Assembly: GCA_943370215.1 (NCBI GenBank) | Contig: CALRQC020000026.1 | Span: forward strand, 1 to 64,000 | DNA from: Niveispirillum sp943370215 | GTDB taxonomy: Bacteria > Pseudomonadota > Alphaproteobacteria > Azospirillales > Azospirillaceae | Reading direction: 5' to 3' | DNA length: 64,000 nucleotides | Made by a program: the position numbers and the translations under genes | Part shown: in pieces, positions 1 through 7,344 of the stretch | Layout of the letters: each line of letters begins with the position of its first letter | Position numbering within the stretch: position 1 is the stretch's first letter | Notes under the pieces: generated by a model | Seen by the model: the letters and a program-made list of their open reading frames with translations, nothing else | What the model was told of the DNA's origin: nothing | Databases searched by the model: none

Positions 1-2250
1 TTCCTGTCATCGGATTGCGTGTCCTGCGGGGCCTGCGTGCAGGCCTGCCCCACGGCGACGCTGATCGAAAAATCGGTGGTGGAGATCGGCCAGCCCGAAC
101 ATTCCGTTGTCACCACCTGCGCCTATTGCGGGGTCGGTTGTTCCTTCAAGGCGGAAATGCGCGGGACGGAGCTGGTGCGCATGGTCCCCTATAAGGATGG
201 CAAGGCCAACCGGGGCCATTCCTGCGTCAAGGGCCGCTTCGCCTGGGGCTATGCCACGCATAAGGAACGTATCCTGAAGCCGATGGTACGGGCGAAGATC
301 ACCGACCCCTGGCAGGAAGTGACCTGGGATCAGGCGATTGCCCATGTGGCCTCGGAATTCAAACGTCTGCAGGGCCAATATGGCCGCAACGCCATTGGCG
401 GCATCACCTCGTCCCGCTGCACCAACGAAGAAACCTATCTGGTGCAGAAGCTGATCCGGGGTGGTTTCGGCAATAATAATGTCGATACCTGCGCCCGCGT
501 CTGCCATTCCCCCACCGGCTACGGGTTGAAGACGGCGTTCGGCACCTCTGCCGGTACGCAGGATTTTGACTCCGTGGAGCACGCCGATGTGGTGGTGGTA
601 ATCGGGGCCAACCCCACCGATGGCCACCCGGTTTTCGGCTCCCGCTTGAAAAAGCGGTTGCGCCAGGGGGCCAAGCTGATCGTCATCGATCCGCGCCGGA
701 TTGATCTGGTGCGCCAGCCGCATGTGGAAGCCTCCTTCCATCTGCCGCTGCGTCCCGGCACCAATGTGGCGGTGCTGACGGCCATGGCCCATGTCATCGT
801 CACCGAAGGGCTGGCGAATGAGGCGTTCGTGCGCGAACGCTGCGACTGGGAGGAGTTCACCGACTGGGCGGATTTCGTCTCCGATCCGCGCCACAGCCCG
901 GAGGCGGTGGAACAATTCACCGGCGTGCCGGCGGACCATCTGCGCGGTGCCGCCCGGCTCTATGCCACGGGCGGCAATGGGGCGATTTATTACGGGTTGG
1001 GTGTCACCGAGCATAGCCAGGGTTCCACCACCGTGATGGCCATTGCCAATCTGGCCATGGCCACCGGCAATCTGGGCCGGGAAGGGGTGGGGGTGAACCC
1101 GCTGCGCGGGCAGAATAATGTGCAGGGCGCCTGTGACATGGGGTCGTTCCCGCATGAAATGTCAGGCTACCGCCATGTGGCGGATGATGCGACGCGGGAG
1201 ATGTTTGAAAATCTCTGGGGTGTGACCCTGGACAATGAACCGGGCCTGCGCATCCCCAACATGCTGGATGCCGCCGTCGGTGGCAGCTTCAAGGGGCTGT
1301 ATGTGCAGGGGGAGGATATTGTCCAGTCCGATCCCAACACCACCCATGTCGCCGCTGGCCTGTCGGCGATGGAATGTGTGGTGGTGCAGGATCTGTTCCT
1401 GAATGAGACGGCGAATTACGCCCATGTCTTCCTGCCCGGCAGCACCTTCCTGGAGAAAGACGGCACCTTCACCAACGCCGAACGCCGCATCAACCGCGTG
1501 CGCAAGGTGATGCCGCCGCGCAATGGGGCCGGCGGGCCGGGGCTGGCGGATTGGGAAATCACCGTGGCCATCGCCAATGCCATGGGCTTCCCGATGAATT
1601 ACAAGCACCCGGCGGAGATCATGGACGAGATCGCCGCCGTCACCCCCAGCTTCAAGGGCGTGTCTTACGCCAAGCTGGAGGAATTGGGGTCGGTGCAATG
1701 GCCCTGCAACGACAAGGCCCCGGAAGGCACGCCCGTCATGCATATTGGCGGCTTCGCCCGTGGCAAGGGTAAGTTCGTCATCACCGAATATATCCCGACG
1801 GATGAGAAGACGGGGCCGCGCTTCCCCCTGCTGCTGACCACCGGGCGCATCCTGTCGCAATATAATGTCGGCGCGCAGACCAGGCGCACGGCCAATACCG
1901 TTTGGCATCAGGAAGATCGGCTGGAAATCCACCCGCATGATGCTGAACAGCGCGGTGTGAGGGACGGGGATTGGGTACGGCTGCAGAGCCGGGCGGGGGA
2001 GACGACGCTCAGGGCGCTGATCACCGACCGGGTGGCACCGGGTGTCGTCTACACCACCTTCCATCACCCGATGACCCAGGCCAATGTCGTCACCACCGAT
2101 TATTCCGATTGGGCGACCAACTGCCCGGAATATAAGGTGACGGCGGTGCAGGTATCGCCCAGCAATGGCCCCTCTGACTGGCAGGAGCGCTATCAGGCCC
2201 ATGCCGACCTGTCGCGCCGCATTTCTGGCCATGCGAGTGCGGCGGAATGA
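1..2250 (+). CDS. fdsA: NAD-dependent formate dehydrogenase, molybdenum-containing alpha subunit (5'-truncated by window edge)
   Basis: Catalytic subunit that oxidises formate to CO2 at a molybdenum bis-MGD centre and passes electrons through iron-sulfur clusters to NAD in the cytosol. Reading is open from base 1, so the N-terminal ferredoxin-like part lies upstream of the window. Visible here are the end of a 4Fe-4S ferredoxin motif (CVSCGACVQACP), the 4Fe-4S motif of the core (CAYCGVGC with a later HSCVKG), and CHSPTGYG, whose Cys (TGC at 502-504) is the expected Mo ligand. The molybdopterin-dinucleotide-binding C-terminal domain follows (TGRILSQYNVGAQTRR region). Its stop overlaps the fdhD start (ATGA), so the two are coupled. 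The order fdsA-fdhD-fdsD matches soluble fds operons; fdsG and fdsB should lie upstream. It differs from respiratory FdnG/FdoG by lacking a selenocysteine or Tat context in what is visible. Confidence 0.95.
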   Translation, partial: FLSSDCVSCGACVQACPTATLIEKSVVEIGQPEHSVVTTCAYCGVGCSFKAEMRGTELVRMVPYKDGKANRGHSCVKGRFAWGYATHKERILKPMVRAKITDPWQEVTWDQAIAHVASEFKRLQGQYGRNAIGGITSSRCTNEETYLVQKLIRGGFGNNNVDTCARVCHSPTGYGLKTAFGTSAGTQDFDSVEHADVVVVIGANPTDGHPVFGSRLKKRLRQGAKLIVIDPRRIDLVRQPHVEASFHLPLRPGTNVAVLTAMAHVIVTEGLANEAFVRERCDWEEFTDWADFVSDPRHSPEAVEQFTGVPADHLRGAARLYATGGNGAIYYGLGVTEHSQGSTTVMAIANLAMATGNLGREGVGVNPLRGQNNVQGACDMGSFPHEMSGYRHVADDATREMFENLWGVTLDNEPGLRIPNMLDAAVGGSFKGLYVQGEDIVQSDPNTTHVAAGLSAMECVVVQDLFLNETANYAHVFLPGSTFLEKDGTFTNAERRINRVRKVMPPRNGAGGPGLADWEITVAIANAMGFPMNYKHPAEIMDEIAAVTPSFKGVSYAKLEELGSVQWPCNDKAPEGTPVMHIGGFARGKGKFVITEYIPTDEKTGPRFPLLLTTGRILSQYNVGAQTRRTANTVWHQEDRLEIHPHDAEQRGVRDGDWVRLQSRAGETTLRALITDRVAPGVVYTTFHHPMTQANVVTTDYSDWATNCPEYKVTAVQVSPSNGPSDWQERYQAHADLSRRISGHASAAE

Positions 2251-3080
2251 GTGATCAACCTCTCCCCCAAGCCGTAAGGATAACCCCCGGTCAGGCGTGG
2301 CGGGCGGGGGAAATGCAGCCGCATCAACGCCATCTGGCCGAGGAAACCCCGGTTGCCTTCAGCTATGACGGGGCTGCCCATGCGGTGATGATGGCGACCC
2401 CGGCAGACCTGGAGGATTTCGCGGTCGGTTTCAGCCTGACCGAAGGCATCATCGATCAGCCCTCCGCCATCCGGGAACTGGAGCTGGTGCCGGTTCCGGA
2501 TGGCGTGAACCTGCGCCTGTGGCTGGAACCAGCGGCGTCGGCACGGGCGGAAAAACGCCGACGGCGGCTGGCCGGTCCTGTCGGCTGTGGCCTGTGCGGG
2601 ATTGAGAGCTTGGCCGAAGCCAACCGTGCCTTGCCCAAGGTGACAGCGGAACCCCGCTTCACCCCGTCCCAGGTGACGCTTGCCATGGCGCAACTGGCGG
2701 CGCTGCAGCCGCTGAACCAGCAGACCCGCGCCGTCCACGCTGCCGCCTTCTGGACCGCCAATACCGGCATCGTTGCCGTGCGGGAGGATGTCGGGCGGCA
2801 TAACGCGCTGGACAAGCTGGCCGGCGCCCTGGCACGCGCCGGTATCTCCCCGGCTGCCGGCATCCTGCTGCTGACCAGCCGGGTATCGGTGGAAATGGTG
2901 CAGAAGGCGGCCAGCATCGGCGCACCTGTCATCGCCGCCATTTCCGCCCCCACCGCCCTGGCCGTGCGGCTGGCGGATGCGGCCGGCATCACCCTGGCCG
3001 CCATCGTGCGCGGCCCGGAATTTGAGCTGTTCACCCATCCAAATCGTATTGACGGAAAGGCAAAGGCCGATGTCGCCTGA
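2247..3080 (+). CDS. fdhD: FdhD sulfurtransferase, formate dehydrogenase accessory protein (FdsC)
   Basis: FdhD moves sulfur from a cysteine desulfurase onto the molybdenum cofactor so that formate dehydrogenase becomes active. The 277-residue protein has the family's cysteine pair in GCGLCG (Cys114 and Cys117); many homologues read CGxCG here. The substrate-binding core follows with GIVAVREDVGRHNALDKL and the TSRVSVEMVQKA stretch, both typical of the family. The start ATG at 2247 overlaps the fdsA stop by four bases. The 3' end overlaps fdsD by 11 bases, so the three genes are one translationally coupled unit. Length is normal for the family. Confidence 0.95.
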   Translation: MSDQPLPQAVRITPGQAWRAGEMQPHQRHLAEETPVAFSYDGAAHAVMMATPADLEDFAVGFSLTEGIIDQPSAIRELELVPVPDGVNLRLWLEPAASARAEKRRRRLAGPVGCGLCGIESLAEANRALPKVTAEPRFTPSQVTLAMAQLAALQPLNQQTRAVHAAAFWTANTGIVAVREDVGRHNALDKLAGALARAGISPAAGILLLTSRVSVEMVQKAASIGAPVIAAISAPTALAVRLADAAGITLAAIVRGPEFELFTHPNRIDGKAKADVA

Positions 3081-3285
3081 CAAGCTGGTCAGCATGGCCA
3101 ACCAGATCGGCAAGTTCTTTGCCACCCAGCCCGGTGACCAGGCCGCCGCCGGCATCGCCGACCATATTCGCAGCTTCTGGGATCCCCGGATGCGCCAGAC
3201 AATTCTGGCGCATCTGGATGCGGGTGGACAGGGGCTGGACCCGCTGGTGCGCCAGGCATTGGAAAGTCTGCGCATACAGGCGTGA
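3070..3285 (+). CDS. fdsD: Formate dehydrogenase delta subunit
   Basis: Small 71-residue protein beginning MSPDKLVSMANQIGKFF, matching the FdsD family that accompanies soluble NAD-dependent formate dehydrogenases and is thought to help in assembly or stability of the complex. I chose the ATG at 3070 over the longer frame starting at 2977 because the family begins with this short stretch, and because this start overlaps the fdhD stop (3078-3080) by only 11 bases. A pattern of Asp, His and Trp residues (ADHIRSFWDPRMRQ) is characteristic. Its position directly after fdhD supports the call. Confidence 0.9.
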   Translation: MSPDKLVSMANQIGKFFATQPGDQAAAGIADHIRSFWDPRMRQTILAHLDAGGQGLDPLVRQALESLRIQA

Positions 3286-3379
3286 GGTTTTGGCACCTCG
3301 CGCCCCCGGCACGGTGCGCTATAAGCGCCGGCCGCAAGTGACTGAACAGGCAGGAAACTGGACCAGGAGGCGTGAAACG

Positions 3380-5035
3380 ATGAGTGCTGCCAATCCCCCT
3401 TATGATACGGACGGCGTGGGCCTGCTGGATAAGCAGCGCATCATCGCCCAGCCCGGCTTCAACCGCTGGCTGGTGCCACCGGCAGCCCTGGCCGTGCATC
3501 TGTGCATCGGCATGGCCTATGGTTTCAGCGTCTTCTGGCTGCCGCTCAGCCGGGCGCTGGGCGTCACGGCCCCGGTCGCCTGCACCGACCTGAATGTCTT
3601 TTCGGCCTTGTTCACCACCAGTTGCGACTGGCGGGTGGCCGACCTGTCGATCATGTATACGCTGTTCTTCGTCTTCCTGGGCTGTTCGGCGGCCGTGTGG
3701 GGCGGCTGGCTGGAAAAGGTCGGGCCCCGCAAGGCCGCCTTTGTCTCCGCCCTTTGCTGGTGTGGCGGCATGGTGATCGCTGCCTTCGGGATCATGACCC
3801 ATCAACTCTGGCTGATGTGGCTGGGCTCCGGCGTCATTGGCGGGATCGGGCTGGGGCTGGGCTATATCTCGCCGGTCTCCACCCTGGTGAAATGGTTCCC
3901 CGACCGGCGCGGCATGGCCACCGGCATGGCCATCATGGGCTTTGGCGGTGGGGCCATGATCGGCGCGCCGCTGGCCGACATTCTGATGAACATGTTCCGC
4001 AGCCCCACCAGCGTGGGCGTGTGGCAAACCTTCCTGGTGATGGCGGCCGGCTATTTCGTTTTCATGGTGGCCGGGGCCTTTGGGTATCGCATTCCGCCGG
4101 CCGGCTGGCGCCCGGATGGTTGGGCCGCACCGCCCCCAAGCGGTAAGGTTATGATCACCCATGGCCATGTGCATCTGCGTGATGCCCATAAAACCAAGCA
4201 GTTCTGGCTGATCTGGGCGGTGCTTTGCCTGAATGTCTCTGCCGGTATCGGCGTGATCGGCATGGCGTCGCCCATGCTGCAGGAAATCTTCGCTGGTTCG
4301 CTGATCGGCGCACCCGATGTCGGGTTCAACGCCCTGGATGAAGGGCAGCGCAAGGCGGTGGCGGCGATTGCCGCCGGCTTCACCGGCCTGCTGTCGCTGT
4401 TCAATATCGGCGGCCGCTTCTTCTGGGCCTCGCTGTCCGACAAGATCGGCCGCAAGGCGACTTACTTCACCTTCTTCGCCCTCGGCATCGTGCTTTATGG
4501 GCTGGCCCCCTGGGCGGCCCATGCCGGTTCTGTCGCCCTGTTCGTGGCCTTCTTCTGCATCATCCTGTCCATGTATGGCGGCGGCTTCGCCACCATCCCC
4601 GCCTATCTGGCGGATATTTTCGGCACCCAGTTCGTGGGCGCCATCCATGGCCGTTTGCTGACAGCCTGGGCCACCGCCGGCATCATCGGGCCGTTTGTCG
4701 TCACTTTCATCCGCGAAGCCCAGATCGATGCCGGCGTGCCGCGCGATCAGGTTTATGATTTCACCATGTATATCCTGGCCGGCATGTTGGTGCTGGGCCT
4801 GCTGGCCAATCTGGCCGTGCGGCCGCTGGCGGAGAAATGGTTCATGCCCGACAGCGAGGTGGCGGCGCTGCAGGCATCGGCCCGCGCTGCGGCTGCCCAG
4901 CAGGTGACCGGTTCGTTCGGCATTGGCAAGGGCGGGCTGGATGGCAAGGCGGCCCTGGCTTGGCTGGCGGTCGGTATTCCCATCATCTGGGGCGTCTGGG
5001 TCACCTTCCAGAAGGCGGCCGTGCTGTTCCATTAA
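3380..5035 (+). CDS. MFS transporter, oxalate/formate antiporter (OFA) family, with an extra C-terminal membrane segment
   Basis: Inner-membrane transporter of the major facilitator superfamily, 551 residues with about 12 hydrophobic segments plus one more at the C-terminus. The start at 3380 follows a strong ribosome site (AGGAGG at 3365-3370); the longer frame upstream has no support. OFA features include the first segment (HLCIGMAYGFSVFWLPLSRA), a loop insertion between segments 1 and 2 (residues about 62-88), and the MFS loop signatures GRKA and WFPDRRGMATG. Position behind fds genes suggests formate (or oxalate/formate) movement, an inference from context. Residues about 524-545 (LAWLAVGIPIIWGVWVTF) form an additional membrane helix; I recall that some bacteria encode a similar short peptide as a separate small subunit beside OFA transporters, so this may be a fusion. 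Substrate is not proven by sequence. Confidence 0.85.
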   Translation: MSAANPPYDTDGVGLLDKQRIIAQPGFNRWLVPPAALAVHLCIGMAYGFSVFWLPLSRALGVTAPVACTDLNVFSALFTTSCDWRVADLSIMYTLFFVFLGCSAAVWGGWLEKVGPRKAAFVSALCWCGGMVIAAFGIMTHQLWLMWLGSGVIGGIGLGLGYISPVSTLVKWFPDRRGMATGMAIMGFGGGAMIGAPLADILMNMFRSPTSVGVWQTFLVMAAGYFVFMVAGAFGYRIPPAGWRPDGWAAPPPSGKVMITHGHVHLRDAHKTKQFWLIWAVLCLNVSAGIGVIGMASPMLQEIFAGSLIGAPDVGFNALDEGQRKAVAAIAAGFTGLLSLFNIGGRFFWASLSDKIGRKATYFTFFALGIVLYGLAPWAAHAGSVALFVAFFCIILSMYGGGFATIPAYLADIFGTQFVGAIHGRLLTAWATAGIIGPFVVTFIREAQIDAGVPRDQVYDFTMYILAGMLVLGLLANLAVRPLAEKWFMPDSEVAALQASARAAAAQQVTGSFGIGKGGLDGKAALAWLAVGIPIIWGVWVTFQKAAVLFH

Positions 5036-5164
5036 TCGGTTGGGGGCAGGTGCCGGCTGGTGCCCGGCCCCTGCCCCCAAGCGGTAAGGATGCGGAAAAG
5101 CATCGTCATCCGGCGGAACTGGCGATAGAACAGAGCCCAACGCCAATCCTGCCATGAGGGTTCT

Positions 5165-5827
5165 ATGTTCGCTCGTCTTGCCGGTTCGCTGTTATTGGGG
5201 ATGGTGCTGGCCATGGCACCCGCCCTGGCCCAGGCGCAGACCAGCCCTGCCGCTCCCGCCGGCCAGACCAAGCAGGCCAAGGTGGAGGGCTTTCGCAATG
5301 CCCGCTTCGGCATGACTGAGGAAGAGTTGCGCAAGGCCATCGCCAAGGATTTCAACCTGACCGGTGACGCGGTGCAGAAGGTGGAAGACCCGGCGGAACG
5401 CACCACGGCCCTGCTGATCAAGGTCAAGGATCTGCTGCCGGACAGCGGTGTGGGCGTCATCGCCTACATCATGGGCTACAAGTCCAAAAAGCTGTTTCGT
5501 GTCAATGTCATCTGGGGCCGGGAGGCCGGATCGGACACCAAGGCCGAAAATATCGTCTCTGCCGCCAATGCCCTGCGTAATTTCCTGACGGATCAAGGCT
5601 ATAAGCCGGACACGCTGGTGTTGAACCATCCCCTGGGTGGCGACAATGTGCTGGTGTTTCAGGGCAAGGATAACCAGGGCCGCCTGACGGAACTGGTGCT
5701 GGGCATGATCACGGAAAAGGCTGACAAGCCCAATGCCCAGCCTGTGGTGAAGGGGGCGAATCTGCGTCTCTCTTATGTTGAAAAGCCGACCGCGCCCGAT
5801 ATCTACCGTATCGATGGCGGCTTCTGA
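5165..5827 (+). CDS. Secreted protein of unknown function
   Basis: A 220-residue protein with a clear Sec signal peptide (MFARLAGSLLLGMVLAMAPALAQA, cleavage expected near residue 24). The mature part begins with a low-complexity Ala/Pro/Lys linker, then a compact alpha/beta region containing FRNARFGMTEEELRKAI, which resembles short helical motifs found in many small periplasmic proteins of unknown role. I do not recognise a named family with certainty. It sits 129 bases after the OFA transporter, on the same strand, so it could be read from the formate operon; a 12-bp terminator-like hairpin lies 78 bases after its stop. No cysteine is seen in the mature part, and there is no membrane segment other than the signal. 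Confidence 0.7.
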   Translation: MFARLAGSLLLGMVLAMAPALAQAQTSPAAPAGQTKQAKVEGFRNARFGMTEEELRKAIAKDFNLTGDAVQKVEDPAERTTALLIKVKDLLPDSGVGVIAYIMGYKSKKLFRVNVIWGREAGSDTKAENIVSAANALRNFLTDQGYKPDTLVLNHPLGGDNVLVFQGKDNQGRLTELVLGMITEKADKPNAQPVVKGANLRLSYVEKPTAPDIYRIDGGF

Positions 5828-5905
5828 TTGGGGTGATATCCTTACGGATTGGGGGATTCTAAGGGATTGTTTTAAAAAGAAATTGTGCGGTGCATTAAAA
5901 ATCAG

Positions 5906-5935
5906 CAGCCTCTGTGAGCCGGATCACAGAGGCTG
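5906..5935. terminator. Bidirectional terminator-like hairpin
   Basis: Perfect 12-bp inverted repeat (5906-5917 with 5924-5935) around a GCCGGA loop. On the plus strand it is followed by TTTGCGTTTG; on the minus strand the following bases are T-rich (from AAAAAT at 5897-5902). It separates the formate-side genes from the efflux operon. Confidence 0.75.
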
Positions 5936-5969
5936 TTTGCGTTTGCCCTGATAAGTGTGGCAATCGAAA

Positions 5970-5985
5970 TGTACCCTTCGGTACA
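5970..5985. promoter_or_regulatory. Operator-like palindrome upstream of RND efflux operon
   Basis: TGTACC-CTTC-GGTACA, perfect 6-bp arms, 157 bases before the adaptor start. TetR/AcrR regulators bind short palindromes of this sort near efflux genes, and the last gene of this operon is a TetR regulator, so this is the best candidate for its site. The assignment is inference. Confidence 0.45.
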
Positions 5986-6050
5986 GTATCTTTGCGCCGG
6001 TCCTATTGCGATGGTGATAGGGCAGACAGCGCAAAGAGGCCTACCTGTAT

Positions 6051-6075
6051 TGCCGGATGCATGATACATCCGGCA
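6051..6075. promoter_or_regulatory. Leader hairpin before RND efflux operon
   Basis: Perfect 9-bp inverted repeat TGCCGGATG/CATCCGGCA with a 7-base loop, 67 bases before the start of the adaptor gene. It could be a leader stem or a second protein-binding palindrome. No T-run follows, so a terminator is unlikely. Confidence 0.4.
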
Positions 6076-6141
6076 TCGGATGTAATTTGACGACCGCGCG
6101 TCCGGCGCGGGAAACGACCGATCATTGGGGATCACAACACC

Positions 6142-7329
6142 ATGCCCACCCTCTCCCGTCTCAAAGGGCCGCTCGCGCTCGGTAGCGTCCTGCTGTTACT
6201 GACCGCCTGCGGTAAGGAACAGCATCCCATGGGTCCGATGGGGCCAGTGGAAGTGGGGGTGGTCACCCTTTCGGCCAAGCCCTATACCCTGACCACGGAA
6301 TTGACCGGCCGCATTACGGCCTTCCAGGTGTCCGAGGTGCGGCCCCAGGTCGGCGGCATCATCAAGAAGCGCCTGTTTGAGGAGGGCAGCAATGTCCAGG
6401 CCGGGCAACCGCTCTACCAGATCGATCCGGCCACCTATAAGGCCGCTGCCGCCGAGGCTGAGGCCAAACTGAAGAGCGCCCAGGCCCAGGCGGTTGCCAC
6501 CCGCGCCAAGGCGGAGCGTTATCGTGAACTGGTACGCGTCCGCGGCGTCAGCCAGCAGGATTACGATGATGTCGTCGCCACGCTGGGCCAGCAGGAAGCA
6601 GCCATCGCATCGGCAAAGGCAGCCCTGGACACGGCGCGGATCAATCTCGGCTATACCGAGGTAAATGCGCCGATCGCCGGCCGTATCGGCCGCTCACGCT
6701 TTACCGAAGGCGCCCTGGTCACCGCCGGTCAGGCGGACATGCTGACCAATATCACTGACCTGTCCAAGGTCTATGTCGATCTCACCCAGTCGGCGGAAGA
6801 GATTTCCGCCCTCCGCCGTCGGATTGCCAATGGCCAGTTGGCCATGCCGGAAGGGGGCAAGCTGCGGGTCACCCTGCTGATGCCCGACGGCAGCGAATAT
6901 GCTGAGGCCGGCACGCTGGATTTCTATGAAGTCACCGTTGACCAGACGACGGGCATGGTGACCCTGCGCGCCACCTTCCCCAACCCGCGCCAGGAACTGC
7001 TGCCCGGTATGTTCGTGCGCGCCCGTGTGGAACAGGGTGTGATGGCTGACGCCATTCTGGCGCCGCAGGTCGGCATCCAGCGCATGGCCGGTGGCGCTGC
7101 CATGGCCATGGTGGTGGGTGCCGATAACAAGGTGCAGATGCGCCCTGTGGAGGCGCATCAGGCCATCGGTGACCAATGGCTGGTGACCAAGGGCCTGTCC
7201 GCCAATGACCGTATCATCACCGAAGGGGTGCTGAAGGCGGCCCCCGGTGCGGAGGTGAAGCCCGTCCCGGCCGGCCAGAAGCCGGCCGCCCCTGCTGCCG
7301 GTGCTGCGCCCCAGGGCCAGGCCCACTGA
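6142..7329 (+). CDS. RND efflux periplasmic adaptor lipoprotein (AcrA/MexA type)
   Basis: Membrane fusion protein linking the inner-membrane RND pump to the outer-membrane channel. The 395-residue protein has a lipoprotein signal with lipobox LTAC (Cys23). It then shows the paired lipoyl half-motifs (VSEVRPQVGGIIKKRLFEEGSNVQAGQPLYQIDP and the later VNAPIAGRIGRS), a coiled-coil hairpin rich in Ala, Glu and Lys between them (residues about 95-165), and the beta-barrel and membrane-proximal domains. The C-terminus is an Ala/Pro-rich tail. It is the first gene of a three-gene pump operon plus regulator, with only 15 bases to the pump gene. Substrates are likely hydrophobic or amphiphilic toxicants; the sequence does not tell which. 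Confidence 0.93.
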   Translation: MPTLSRLKGPLALGSVLLLLTACGKEQHPMGPMGPVEVGVVTLSAKPYTLTTELTGRITAFQVSEVRPQVGGIIKKRLFEEGSNVQAGQPLYQIDPATYKAAAAEAEAKLKSAQAQAVATRAKAERYRELVRVRGVSQQDYDDVVATLGQQEAAIASAKAALDTARINLGYTEVNAPIAGRIGRSRFTEGALVTAGQADMLTNITDLSKVYVDLTQSAEEISALRRRIANGQLAMPEGGKLRVTLLMPDGSEYAEAGTLDFYEVTVDQTTGMVTLRATFPNPRQELLPGMFVRARVEQGVMADAILAPQVGIQRMAGGAAMAMVVGADNKVQMRPVEAHQAIGDQWLVTKGLSANDRIITEGVLKAAPGAEVKPVPAGQKPAAPAAGAAPQGQAH

Positions 7330-7344
7330 TCGGAGCGCCGCATC

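Larger units (their letters stand above)
5828..6141. other. Intergenic region between formate operon and efflux operon
   Basis: No gene is seen in these 314 bases. They hold a terminator-like hairpin (5906-5935), a short operator-like palindrome (5970-5985), a spaced inverted repeat CTTTGCGC/GCGCAAAG near 5990-6035, and a 9-bp hairpin at 6051-6075. The last three lie in the expected promoter and leader of the efflux operon. Confidence 0.6.
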
